DNA of 64,000 nucleotides from Toxorhynchites rutilus septentrionalis (Eukaryota > Arthropoda > Insecta > Diptera > Culicidae): contig NC_073746.1 of assembly GCF_029784135.1 (NCBI RefSeq), positions 78,577,704 to 78,641,703 of the forward strand. Direction: 5' to 3'. The notes below the pieces were generated by a model, which was not told where the DNA came from, searched no databases, and was given only the letters and a program-made list of their open reading frames with translations. The translations under genes were made by a program, and so were the position numbers. Positions 48,701-57,824 of the stretch are shown here, in pieces (position 1 is the first letter of the stretch; each line of letters starts with the position of its first letter).

Positions 48701-49802
48701 GCATCAACCAAGTGCAGCGGAAGAACGTGCTCGTTCATGAGCTTTACTGCACTTGTCAGCCTGCGGGAATGCTGCAACTTCGGGATCCTGGGGCGCGACA
48801 ATGGGTCTGTGTCGCGGAACTGTGAGATCGCCTCGTCGTAGTGGAAGACCAGATCGCGTAGTAGTTGTTGATCTGGCTGTGGGTCTTCCGGCTCAGGGGG
48901 TTGTTGTACTGTGGCCTCCACTGGTGCTGATTCGCGTGCCCCACTCGCGAATGAATTGCTCAGCCGTACTGAACTTCGTCTCGACACATCGCTTGCTCTG
49001 TTGTTCCTGGAGCTTATTTCTCTCTGCACTTGCTGCTTGATCTCGTCGATTTGCGTTTGGGAGAGCATGTTGTTGCGTACTATCGCTCTACGCCTCGCGT
49101 TCATCGCGTTCTGATCAAGCCTCCCAACGAACTCTGGATACGCTTCCTCGAACATTGTTAGTATTCGAGGGCGACCACTCATGTCCGTCTCCAAAGCAGT
49201 GCAGATGTAATAGGCGCGGATCACGAATTCATTCATTTCGTGTGTCCACATGATCCGGCGCCTAGTGGTACCCACGAGTGTGGACGACTGCCGTCTGGCA
49301 GTCACAACACGTCTCGTAGGCGCAGCGTTTCTTGGGTGATGTCGATGGCTGCTGTTTCCGTGTGGCGGTAGCTCTTCGGGTTGAACCCGGCTGGTGGCCC
49401 GCTCTTGCACATCGCCCTCCAGCCGCTGGCCGCTCGCTCTTACGCCCGTTCCAGGACCAGCTCCAGTTCGGGGACCCTCCTCGGGTGATCGCATTCTAAT
49501 TATTCTTCGTGATCGTAGCTCCATTTTATTGGGTGTATCTCCTTTGCCCGGGAGACAGCGGGTTGGCAAGGCCTCCATGACCCGGGAGGCCTTCCCCGGG
49601 AGAGATATAGCGCTCTGACTCGCTCGCACCCCCTCACTTAGCCACTTTCGACACCCGTTCTCGGAGCCAAGACCAGGTGTGTGTTTCCAGTTCACGCCCG
49701 ATCTAAAAATGTCGTCATATGATCTTCGTGGAGGCGTGAGATAGGAACATTTGAGACCAACAGGCAGGCTCCTACCCTATGTTGATCCCCATTTGAGAAC
49801 CA
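45738..49802 (-). mobile_element. R4/Dong-like LINE copy 2, full length
   Basis: About 4.07 kb from the 3' end at GGCAGACTTATCTCAC to the 5' end at GATCCCCATTTGAGAACC. It has an open frame through RT and endonuclease. Copy 1 lies to its left after a short A-rich (T-rich on plus) junction, copy 3 to its right after about 46 bases containing a T run. All three copies point the same way (head-to-tail). Confidence 0.88.
45862..49695 (-). CDS. LINE ORF: RT plus restriction-like endonuclease (copy 2)
   Basis: Open for 1277 codons from a GTG at 49695; the true start is more likely an internal ATG such as MELRSRR near 49524 or MEALPTR near 49578. A basic, low-complexity N-terminus is followed by a conserved domain with IMWTHEMNEFVIRAYY (about 148-163). 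RT motifs include AAPGPDGVQNFWHKK (about 550), YIDYRKAYDS (about 670) and TFYMDDLKVYADS (about 779). A CCHC-like zinc finger CRMCHQPGENIEHIMGGC (about 1084-1101) and the endonuclease core RPDIMVYDK ... IIDVAIP (about 1174-1195) complete the protein. This order, one ORF with RT before a PD-(D/E)XK nuclease, defines the RLE-type LINEs; R4/Dong is the closest clade I recognise. The protein nicks a target and copies its RNA there. No lesion is visible. Confidence 0.85.
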   Translation of the reverse strand: MNWKHTPGLGSENGCRKWLSEGVRASQSAISLPGKASRVMEALPTRCLPGKGDTPNKMELRSRRIIRMRSPEEGPRTGAGPGTGVRASGQRLEGDVQERATSRVQPEELPPHGNSSHRHHPRNAAPTRRVVTARRQSSTLVGTTRRRIMWTHEMNEFVIRAYYICTALETDMSGRPRILTMFEEAYPEFVGRLDQNAMNARRRAIVRNNMLSQTQIDEIKQQVQREISSRNNRASDVSRRSSVRLSNSFASGARESAPVEATVQQPPEPEDPQPDQQLLRDLVFHYDEAISQFRDTDPLSRPRIPKLQHSRRLTSAVKLMNEHVLPLHLVDAENMEELQLKVYCAAVATAKSLGYRIRPRGGLLQHLRERREPPWRRRLEQRILNKRAAIGRLMAYKRGSRSVKLCRQVAVIVRPTELRQLGAHQLTEKLDTLVQQLSVLTKRLKRYSDSAKRQEQNRMFRDNEKAFYDHISDEKPDYREGLPDISDVTNFWAGIWETPVEHRDGQMWLRREEESCGEIGEMPAIIVGENDVREASRYLRNWAAPGPDGVQNFWHKKLTVAHPKIAECFNKVLRDPHNLPEFATRGVTFLLPKDSNTLNPSKYRPITCLSSLYKILSSIITAKVSAHCEQHHIIAEEQKGCRKNTHGCKDQAIIDAAIVGQAVYNQRNLSMAYIDYRKAYDSIPHSFLVRVLELYKIDPFVVRFLQHAMRQWSTSLHLSDGENVLQSRTLQIKRGIFQGDSFSPLWFCLALNPLSRTLNRNGHGYKIRYGDGAHEEVTHTFYMDDLKVYADSRQRLGVAIRVVEDISRDICMEFGLDKCRCVHLLKGQLTESGGYEVYDGEFIRDMVRGESYKYLGFRQLTGIRHSDIKTELRDRFLSRVNCVLRTFLNAGNKVRAINTFAVPLLTFSFGVVKWSKTDLEDLERRMRKAFKEAGMHHPQSALERVSLPRKEGGLGIVDISALCVAQVRQLREYFAERANQNALYRAVCAADRGYSALHLAQAEYQLNCNLQTVEEKIAAWKQKAVHGAHPHQLDRPHVDKAASNLWLTRGELSSVVEADMIAIQDRIMPTRNCRRYVWHQDVDDICRMCHQPGENIEHIMGGCPVLANAAYTERHNNVARIVHRQLALQCALLEDNVPNYRYLPAPVLENDRFKLYWDRTVLTDLSIHHNRPDIMVYDKSDRKVTIIDVAIPLNQNLEETHGRKICKYRPLAVELKELWGLREVPRIVPVVLSGTGIVPKTLLEALKVLNMEKELAGIQKSVILSTCAIVRQFLGQD

Positions 49803-49848
49803 CAATGTATTCTTTTTTTTTTTTCTCAATATGTTCAATATGTTCGAA

Positions 49849-52800
49849 GACTTATCTCACTTCTTAACTAGGCGAACCTAGCCAGAATTTTCACCTGCCC
49901 CCGGGCTTCTGAATGCCAAAGGGGGACTAGGCTCTGCGGAATGCACGTATCTGCATGCTCGTGCTGTTTTAGTCCTGACCGAGGAATTGTCGGACAATCG
50001 CGCAGGTGCTAAGGATGACCGACTTTTGGATGCCGGCCAATTCCTTCTCGATGTTCAACACCTTTAGCGCTTCCAGAAGTGTCTTCGGGATAATTCCAGT
50101 TCCAGAGAGAACGACTGGAACAATTCTTGGGACCTCCCTTAGCCCCCACAGTTCCTTGAGCTCCACGGCCAATGGTCGGTACTTGCAGATTTTGCGACCG
50201 TGGGTCTCCTCCAGATTCTGGTTTAGTGGAATAGCGACATCGATGATGGTGACTTTGCGGTCGCTCTTGTCGTAAACCATTATATCTGGGCGGTTGTGGT
50301 GGATCGAGAGGTCGGTCAGAACAGTGCGATCCCAGTACAGCTTGAAACGGTCATTTTCCAGGACAGGTGCAGGCAGGTACCGGTAGTTTGGTACGTTGTC
50401 TTCCAGTAGAGCACATTGGAGCGCCAGTTGTCGATGAACAATACGGGCCACGTTGTTGTGGCGCTCGGTGTAGGCTGCGTTGGCCAAAACGGGACAGCCT
50501 CCCATAATGTGCTCTATGTTTTCACCTGGTTGATGGCACATCCGGCAAATGTCATCAACGTCTTGATGCCAGACGTACCGCCTGCAGTTTCTCGTCGGCA
50601 TTATCCTGTCCTGGATGGCTATCATGTCGGCTTCTACTACTGAAGAGAGTTCACCACGCGTTAGCCACAGATTAGATGCGGCCTTGTCGACGTGTGGCCG
50701 GTCCAGTTGATGGGGGTGGGCACCATGCACTGCCTTCTGCTTCCAAGCTGCAATCTTCTCCTCCACTGTCTGCAGATTGCAGTTGAGTTGGTACTCCGCT
50801 TGCGCCAAGTGCAGAGCGCTGTATCCTCTGTCGGCGGCGCAGACAGCCCGGTATAGCGCGTTTTGGTTGGCGCGTTCTGCGAAGTACTCGCGCAGTTGTC
50901 GTACCTGGGCAACACACAGTGCAGAAATGTCGACGATTCCAAGTCCCCCTTCTTTGCGTGGTAGTGAAACTCTCTCCAGTGCCGATTGAGGATGGTGCAT
51001 TCCGGCCTCTTTGAATGCTTTCCTCATCCTCCTCTCAAGGTCCTCTAGGTTAGTTTTGCTCCATTTGACTACACCAAAACTGAAGGTCAGCAGGGGAACC
51101 GCGAATGTGTTGATCGCGCGTACCTTGTTCCCCGCGTTGAGGAAAGTCCTCAGGACACAGTTCACTCGACTCAAGAACTTGTCTCGCAGCTCCGTCTTGA
51201 TGTCGGAGTGGCGAATCCCGGTGAGCTGTCGGAATCCAAGATATTTATAGGATTCGCCACGAACCATGTCTCTTATAAACTCGCCGTCATAGACCTCGTA
51301 GCCTCCGGATTCGGTAAGTTGTCCTTTCAGCAGGTGGACACAGCGACACTTGTCGAGGCCGAACTCCATACAGATGTCCCTGCTTATGTCTTCGACAACC
51401 CGGATAGCTACACCTAGACGCTGACGTGAATCAGCGTAGACCTTGAGATCGTCCATGTAAAAGGTATGGGTCACTTCTTCGTGGGCGCCGTCGCCATACC
51501 TTATTTTATAGCCATGACCGTTTCTATTGAGCGTCCTACTGAGGGGGTTCAGTGCCAGACAAAACCAAAGCGGGCTGAAAGAGTCGCCTTGGAATATCCC
51601 CCTCTTTATCTGCAGCGTTCTAGACTGCAACACATTTTCCCCATCACTGAGGTGCAGAGACGTACTCCACTGCCTCATCGCATGCTGCAGGAACCTAACG
51701 ACGACGGGATCAATTTTGTAGAGCTCCAATACCCGGACGAGAAACGAGTGAGGTATGGAGTCATAAGCCTTCCTGTAATCGATGTAGGCCATACTTAGGT
51801 TCCGCTGGTTATATACCGCCTGGCCGACTATGGCTGCGTCGATGATGGCCTGGTCTTTGCAGCCATGCGTATTTTTCCTGCATCCTTTCTGCTCTTCTGC
51901 GATGATGTGATGCTGTTCGCAGTGAGCAGAAACTTTGGCGGTAATTATGCTGCTCAGTATTTTGTACAGACTCGATAGGCACGTTATCGGTCTGTACTTT
52001 GATGGGTTCAATGTGTTGCTGTCTTTCGGGAGGAGGAAGGTGACGCCACGGGTGGCGAATTCAGGAAGGTTGTGTGGGTCACGTAGCACCTTGTTGAAGC
52101 ACTCAGCTATCTTTGGATGTGCGACGGTCAGCTTCTTGTGCCAAAAGTTCTGGACACCATCGGGGCCCGGTGCTGCCCAGTTCCTCAGGTACCGCGAGGC
52201 TTCGCGGACATCGTTCTCTCCGACGATGATAGCTGGCATCTCTCCAATTTCACCACAACTCTCCTCCTCCCGTCTTAACCACATTTGCCCGTCGCGATGT
52301 TCTACTGGGGTCTCCCAAATACCAGCCCAGAAGTTCGTCACATCGCTAATATCTGGCAAACCTTCGCGGTAGTCGGGCTTCTCGTCGCTAATGTGGTCGT
52401 AGAACGCTTTCTCGTTATCTCTGAACATCCGATTTTGTTCCTGGCGCTTTGCAGAGTCAGAGTAACGTTTCAGCCGTTTTGTAAGGACGCTCAATTGCTG
52501 TACCAGTGTGTCGAGTTTTTCCGTCAGCTGGTGAGCTCCCAGCTGGCGAAGTTCAGTAGGCCGCACGATCACAGCAACTTGGCGACATAATTTCGCCGAT
52601 CTGCTGCCTCTTTTGTACGCCATCAGTCTTCCAATTGCGGCGCGCTTGTTTAGGATCCGTTGCTCCAATCTCCTTCGCCATGGAGGCTCACGCCTTTCAC
52701 GGAGATGTTGGAGCAGTCCGCCTCTTGGCCTAATACGGTATCCTAAACTTTTGGCGGTCGCCACAGCAGCACAGTAAACTTTCAGTTGCAGCTCCTCCAT

Positions 52801-53909
52801 GTTCTCAGCATCAACCAAGTGCAGCGGAAGAACGTGCTCGTTCATGAGCTTTACTGCACTTGTCAGCCTGCGGGAATGCTGCAACTTCGGGATCCTGGGG
52901 CGCGACAAAGGGTCCGTGTCGCGGAACTGTGAGATCGCCTCGTCGTAATGGAAGACCAGATCGCGTAGTAGTTGTTGATCTGGCTGTGGGTCTTCCGGCT
53001 CAGGGGGTTGTTGTACTGTGGCCTCCACTGGTGCTGATTCGCGTGCCCCACTCGCGAATGAATTGCTCAGCCGTACTGAACTTCGTCTCGACACATCGCT
53101 TGCTCTGCTTGTTCTGGAGCTTAGTTCTCTCTGCACCTGCTGCTTGATCTCGTCGACTTGCGTTTGGGAGAGCATATTGTTGCGTACAATCGCTCTACGC
53201 CTCGCGTTCATCGCGTTTTGGTCAAGCCTCCCGACGAACTCTGGATACGCTTCCTCGAACATTGCGAGTATTCGAGGGCGACCGCTCATGTCCGTCTCCA
53301 AAGCAGTGCAGATGTAATAGGCGCGGATCACGAATTCATTCATTTCATGTGTCCACATGATCCGTCGCCTAGTAGTACCCACAAGTGTGGACGACTGTCG
53401 TCTGACAGTCGCAACACGCCTCGTAGGCGCAGCGTTTCGTTGGTGATGTCGATGGCTGCTGTTTCCGTGTGGCGGTAGCTCTTCGGGTTGAACCCGGCTG
53501 GTGGCCCGCTCTTGCACATCGCCCTCCAGCCGCTGGCCGCTCGCTCTTACGCCCGTTCCAGGACCAGCTCCAGTTCGGGGACCCTCCTCGGGCGATCGCA
53601 TTCTGAGTATTCTTCGTGAACGTAGCTCCATTTTCTGGGTGTATCTCCTTTGCCCGGGAGACAGCGGGTTGGCAAGGCCTCCATGACCCGGGAGGCCTTC
53701 CCCGGGAGAGATATAGCGCTCTGACTCGCTCGCACCCCCTCACTTAGCCACTTTCGACACCCGTTCTCGGAGCCAAGACCAGGTGTGTGTTTCCAGTTCA
53801 CGCCCGATCTAAAAATGTCGTCATATGATCTTCGTGGAGGCGTGAGATAGGAACATTTGAGACCAACAGGTAGGCTCCTACCCTAGTGTTGATCCCCATT
53901 TGAGAACCG
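49849..53909 (-). mobile_element. R4/Dong-like LINE copy 3, near full length
   Basis: About 4.06 kb, nearly identical to copy 2 apart from scattered substitutions, from GACTTATCTCACTTC to CCATTTGAGAACC. Followed on its 5' side by a long T run (A run in element orientation). A 1-base deletion near the start shifts the N-terminal frame. Confidence 0.88.
49969..53631 (-). CDS. LINE ORF: RT plus restriction-like endonuclease (copy 3)
   Basis: Open for 1220 codons from an ATG (MELRSRRILRMRS) at 53631, with the same domains as copy 2: WTHEMNEFVIRAYY, APGPDGVQNFW, YIDYRKAYDS, FYMDD, the CCHC-like finger and RPDIMVYDK ... DVAIP. The segment upstream (53547-53801) continues in another frame because one base is missing about 10 bases before this ATG relative to copy 2. 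If the natural start is this ATG, the copy is intact; if translation begins upstream, it is shifted. Differences from copy 2 are mainly single substitutions, many synonymous. Confidence 0.82.
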   Translation of the reverse strand: MELRSRRILRMRSPEEGPRTGAGPGTGVRASGQRLEGDVQERATSRVQPEELPPHGNSSHRHHQRNAAPTRRVATVRRQSSTLVGTTRRRIMWTHEMNEFVIRAYYICTALETDMSGRPRILAMFEEAYPEFVGRLDQNAMNARRRAIVRNNMLSQTQVDEIKQQVQRELSSRTSRASDVSRRSSVRLSNSFASGARESAPVEATVQQPPEPEDPQPDQQLLRDLVFHYDEAISQFRDTDPLSRPRIPKLQHSRRLTSAVKLMNEHVLPLHLVDAENMEELQLKVYCAAVATAKSLGYRIRPRGGLLQHLRERREPPWRRRLEQRILNKRAAIGRLMAYKRGSRSAKLCRQVAVIVRPTELRQLGAHQLTEKLDTLVQQLSVLTKRLKRYSDSAKRQEQNRMFRDNEKAFYDHISDEKPDYREGLPDISDVTNFWAGIWETPVEHRDGQMWLRREEESCGEIGEMPAIIVGENDVREASRYLRNWAAPGPDGVQNFWHKKLTVAHPKIAECFNKVLRDPHNLPEFATRGVTFLLPKDSNTLNPSKYRPITCLSSLYKILSSIITAKVSAHCEQHHIIAEEQKGCRKNTHGCKDQAIIDAAIVGQAVYNQRNLSMAYIDYRKAYDSIPHSFLVRVLELYKIDPVVVRFLQHAMRQWSTSLHLSDGENVLQSRTLQIKRGIFQGDSFSPLWFCLALNPLSRTLNRNGHGYKIRYGDGAHEEVTHTFYMDDLKVYADSRQRLGVAIRVVEDISRDICMEFGLDKCRCVHLLKGQLTESGGYEVYDGEFIRDMVRGESYKYLGFRQLTGIRHSDIKTELRDKFLSRVNCVLRTFLNAGNKVRAINTFAVPLLTFSFGVVKWSKTNLEDLERRMRKAFKEAGMHHPQSALERVSLPRKEGGLGIVDISALCVAQVRQLREYFAERANQNALYRAVCAADRGYSALHLAQAEYQLNCNLQTVEEKIAAWKQKAVHGAHPHQLDRPHVDKAASNLWLTRGELSSVVEADMIAIQDRIMPTRNCRRYVWHQDVDDICRMCHQPGENIEHIMGGCPVLANAAYTERHNNVARIVHRQLALQCALLEDNVPNYRYLPAPVLENDRFKLYWDRTVLTDLSIHHNRPDIMVYDKSDRKVTIIDVAIPLNQNLEETHGRKICKYRPLAVELKELWGLREVPRIVPVVLSGTGIIPKTLLEALKVLNIEKELAGIQKSVILSTCAIVRQFLGQD

Positions 53910-53912
53910 AAT

Positions 53913-53916
<4 letters not shown>

Positions 53917-53951
<35 letters not shown>
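53917..53951. repeat. T homopolymer at the LINE array's 5' junction
   Basis: About 35 T in a row (A in element orientation) between copy 3 and the retrotransposon leader. It marks either the target A-tract or the tail of an earlier insertion. Confidence 0.9.
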
Positions 53952-53956
<5 letters not shown>

Positions 53957-54377
53957 TCTTACGTACTTTATACGCGCGAGAAAATGTGTTGTTCTACACT
54001 TCACTTGTTAATGAATTAGTTATTCACTTTGTGATATATCAAGTGTCCGCTTACCACTGGTGGGGGCTCGCACTTCTGAATTAGTATTTTGTTGTGTTAG
54101 GTTTAGATAATTGTTCGTGTTTACTTACAGGAAGATTACTGCTTTCATCTCCTGGAGTCTGGGTAGGTTGAATCGGTTTCCTCGTAGATCGTTCGTTCCA
54201 GGTGGCGGGATTAGTTTTCCTAACGGCAGCGAGTCCTTGATTTTCGCTCAGGGGGTCCTCTCGCTTGTTCGTTTGGTTTCTTCAGTAGATGTAAACTTCT
54301 CCTCTTTAACTCGGTGGCGGTGCTTCCAGATATCCGCTCTATAAACACTACTCACTTCGTTGTACCACTTGGCCAAT
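53952..54377 (-). other. 5' leader of the errantivirus-type element
   Basis: About 425 bases between the primer site and the LINE array, without a coding motif. The rest of the leader lies at 44948-45003 on the other side of the array. A splice donor for env is expected in the leader or early gag but is not certain. Confidence 0.7.
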
Positions 54378-54387
54378 GACTGCGCCA
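54378..54387 (-). other. primer-binding site, serine-tRNA type
   Basis: On the minus strand TGGCGCAGTC lies three bases after the 5' LTR. It is complementary to the 3' end expected for a tRNA-Ser with its CCA, the primer type used by 297/17.6-like elements. Confidence 0.75.
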
Positions 54388-54390
54388 ATT

Positions 54391-54768
54391 ATGCCGTGAC
54401 TTAACTCGCGGTTTAAAAAAAACTTTTATTTAATTTCTAATTACCCTTTTTATTCGTTTATAACACTTTACATTCGGTTCATAAACCTTTATGCCCGTAT
54501 TCAACTCGGCTACGCTCAAGACTAAATTCTATAGTCGTATTACAAGGCTTAAATAGACTACATCTGCTGATCTCATTATTTCCGTCGGTGGTTCGAACCT
54601 GATCGAACCTTTGTTCGCGTCGTTCGATTGATTTCCGCGGCGTCGGCAAATGTTGGTTTACACGCGCGGTGTAACTTTGACGCCTCTGTCTGTTGCTATG
54701 GGTCTCGGCTGGGCTTTTGCTGACGTCTTGACTTCTGGGACGCCTTGGTCGGTCGGTTGTGGTGTAAC

Positions 54769-54769
<1 letters not shown>
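54391..54769 (-). repeat. 5' LTR of the errantivirus-type element
   Basis: 379 bases appearing identical to 38376-38754. In element orientation it precedes the primer site. It should contain the promoter; no TATA box is evident. Confidence 0.93.

Positions 54770-54828
<59 letters not shown>
54770..54828. repeat. (TA)n microsatellite flanking the LTR element
   Basis: About 59 bases of alternating TA, the continuation of the target tract at 38331-38370 interrupted by the retrotransposon. Confidence 0.95.
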
Positions 54829-54834
<6 letters not shown>

Positions 54835-54930
54835 AATTCCCAGAGTGTCGATTTTTGACAAAAAAAAATCGAGATGACACTAGATCTCGACGTTTCATGC
54901 AATTTTAAGACATTTGGCATCAAAAAAACA
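54829..54930. repeat. right arm of the repeat that hosts the LTR insertion
   Basis: CATGCAATTTTAAGACATTTGG is close to the complement of the CAATGTCTTAGAATTGCATG ends at 37340 and 38310. TCGATTTTTGAC and GATCTCGACG blocks give a local hairpin. The LTR element therefore landed in the (TA)n centre of a foldback-like repeat. Confidence 0.55.
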
Positions 54931-55839
54931 ATATGATTAGATACTGATTAGATACTCTTCCTCACTCTCTTAGGTGGGGCTGCCATAAAAATGAAACATA
55001 AATTTCTGCAGAACTCGATAATTAATCACGCAAATGAAACCAAATTTGGCATGTGGAGGTTTTAGGTAGCAAGAAACATTTCTAAGGTGATTCAACACTC
55101 CCCCCACCATTCTGAGGGTGGGGGGGGTTTGTGTTGGTTCTGCCGTAGAAATGAAACACAAATTTCTGCATAACTCGAGGACTAATCAAGCACAATTTGG
55201 GATTTGAGGGTTTTTGGGTATGAGAAATGTTTCTCATGTTTCTCCTAACATGACAATTGAAAATTTTCAAAAATCTCTCAAGGTAGAAGGGAAATCCGGA
55301 AAATTAAATTCCCATGTGTTCTACAATTACATAGTGACAAGTGCTGTTAGTCCATTTGATATTTGCGCTAGCGAAATTGATCTTTGTTCGAAACCAGAAA
55401 TGGATTTTAATGTGATAAAACGCACTGCTATATCTACTTCTATTTATACCAAAAAAAAAAGGATCGCCGGATGTGTTGATAACAGCAGAACTCGAGGAAG
55501 GAATTGTGCGATTTAGGGCTGTCTTTATTCTATTCTATTTTCTGTTTGAAACATTTATTCCATGTAACGGAGGAACATGATATTTGCAAGAGGTTGAAAA
55601 ATCTTGAACGAGAATTGAGTCTGAAAATAATCTGATATTATAATGAAGAGTTTTGTTAGAAATACTAGGAATTTTATAGTGAAAGGTAAATTCAACAGGG
55701 TCGATTAAAAGATCAATCAATGAACAGTTCTGCGATTGGATCCATCAATTTGCTCATAGTAAGAACATGTGAATGTTTGAAGGTACTGATAACAAAAAAA
55801 AACATTTTTGGGCGGGACGAAGTTTGCCGGGTCAGCTAG
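54931..55839 (+). mobile_element. Helitron 3' part, 5' end missing
   Basis: Two or three of the ATGAAACACAAATTTCTGCA units are followed by the 3' half also seen in the copy at 17697 (e.g. GGAAGGAATTGTGCGATTTA). The end is GCCGGGTCAGCTAG at 55839 followed by T. No TC start was found. No Rep/helicase frame. Confidence 0.75.
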
Positions 55840-57160
55840 TTCTTGATAAATGTCTAAGTTCGTTGGTTTGAATTTACGATGGGTAGACAATAAACCGTTC
55901 ATTGAAGGGGTGACTTCTTTTTTGAATTAGAAATCATGTTTTCGTTCCTCTTTATATGTACCTGTGATAGCTCTATTTGTTTATTTCAGCTCTGAAGTTT
56001 TGGTTGTAACTCATGAAACTAATTGTAGAAAAAGTATATAACCAAAAATCCTTTGATTTGTGAAGTGGTCGTTTAAAAGATCTAGGTTAATCTATTACAT
56101 AGTTTGGCCCAAAATAATTGTTTACATTGATTTTGATCGTATTGTGTAAAGTGTCGTATTGTTATACAATTTTGTGTAAAATAAATGGTTTTAAAAAAAT
56201 ATTGTGTAATGAATTGAGGTGTTTTCTTTCTGTAGTTACGCGGGCCGTAACACGGATACTCCCAAACAATCTATTTCTTTTATCCTATCAGTTTATTTTT
56301 TTAGGCACATTTAGCAATTCAGCTGTAACAGAGCCGATTTCATTCGTGTACATTTTTATCTTAAGATAGCTTTTGTTGTATATTACACTGTTGCCATTTT
56401 TTTAGGTGTAAGAGTATTCTTATCCACCGATAAACATTTGTTTTATCTATTACACAGTAGCCCTTCAGGCGTAAGAGTATCCCTATTCTATCGATACACA
56501 ACACATGTCGCCATTCTCGGGCTATTGTTCGAATGTTCACAGTTGGACTGTTCACAGCAGGACTGTTGATATTAGGCTTCCTTTGTTGGCTTATTCATAG
56601 TGCCAATTGCCGATGCAGCAGACCGAAAATGTGAGCGGTAAGGGACTGGGATTACCGTCACATGATGATTGTTGTGTGGACATAGTAGCTAGAATAACAC
56701 ACAAAGATGGTCAGCTGAGGGCCCTGAGTTATGAGCTCATGATCGTTCACTTAGTAGCGGACACGCAATCAATTAGGATAACTATTAACATCTCATGCAT
56801 TCGTTCTGTACATTTCTGTGCTTTCCTGTCCGTGCCGAACAACTAATGTAGCAGCTAGGAACTTTTAAGCATTTTGAGTGGTTTAATTTCAAAATATGAT
56901 AAACTGGTGATCATATTTCGAAAATTAAGCAAACATCGATGAAATGTACTAGACAGTTAAATTCATTTATGAATGAAGAATATTGATTCTTTTGCTTAGT
57001 CACACTGGAGGGATAAAGCTGAAATTTTACAGCGTCAGTAAGACGAATAGTGAAAAGTTAGTGATGGGCTTTTTTCCTCCCTATTTGTTCACATTGCGTA
57101 AGTTTGGGAGAAGCTGTCGGTCTGTTTACATTTCATTTGTTGAGAATGAAAATAAATCTA
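55840..57160. other. no recognisable gene
   Basis: AT-rich. Two similar blocks of about 70 bases (GGTGTAAGAGTATTCTTATC near 56404 and GGCGTAAGAGTATCCCTATT near 56468) form a degenerate direct repeat. No coding motif. Confidence 0.45.
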
Positions 57161-57185
57161 CTCTTCTTAAGTTCCGCGTCTTTTT
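57161..57185. repeat. left 25-bp target-site duplication
   Basis: CTCTTCTTAAGTTCCGCGTC plus five T recurs exactly at 59050-59074. The two copies bracket a LINE-like insertion. Confidence 0.85.
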
Positions 57186-57824
57186 GAGTCCCGAGCGGGC
57201 AGTCTTCGGGTGTAGACGTATTTTAGTTCGCTCTGCGTTTGTTTTTTTCGTCGTGCAAAATCATGTCAACGCGTGTTTCGGTTTTATCCGCCGTGCGGGA
57301 AAATTACAATATGTCGGTTGAGTTTCTGTGTTAGTTACGTTAAAAATCGATGTTCAATTGTACTCGGATGATTGTTTTTAAAAAATTCAATATATGATGG
57401 TGTTAATTTTATGTTACTTGAATTCATCGAATAGGCTCAGAATTGTTCCGTTTTTTTTCCTCATGTTTAGTTCAGGTTGTGTGGGTGTGTGCATATATCG
57501 CAGTGAATGTATCACCGAGGCAGAATTTGCAGGCGTTATACGATGGTCACATCGAGAGCTAAGTTCTTCATTTCTTTTCAATCCTCTTTAACATTTTTAA
57601 CACCCGGGCATGCCCCGTTCCTGTGACGTTCTTCTCTTAGATGCGTGTGTATGTGTGAAGAAACTGTTCATTTTGGAGAGAGCTGTGAGATACTTCGAGT
57701 GTTATTTGGAAATAAGAAGAGCGGAGCGGTAGTATTGCCGTACAGGGAATTGCTTGCAAGGCTGAGCCGATCGGGCGGCGGCGTCGTCAGTTAAGTTTAT
57801 TAATTTTCCCCTCATTCTCACATA

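Larger units (their letters stand above)
38376..54769 (-). mobile_element. gypsy/errantivirus-type LTR retrotransposon with nested insertions
   Basis: Two 379-bp LTRs in the same orientation enclose gag, pol and env on the minus strand, a primer-binding site at 54378-54387 and a purine tract at 38755-38766. The total is 16.4 kb. Subtracting about 8.9 kb of nested LINE sequence leaves about 7.45 kb, normal for an errantivirus. The element sits in (TA)n: 38331-38370 on one side and 54770-54828 on the other, matching the TA-rich targets of this group. I see no difference between the LTRs, so insertion was recent. All three genes are open, but the nested LINEs lie in the RNA leader between the primer site and gag. 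Confidence 0.92.

Noticed and set aside
45899..49618. Plus-strand frames of 60-110 codons across the LINE copies (also 50006-53686)
   Set aside because: They lie antisense to the LINE protein and repeat identically in both copies as shadows of its codons.
56404..56500. Tandem gene or regulatory array around GTAAGAGTAT
   Set aside because: Only two degenerate units; no further structure.
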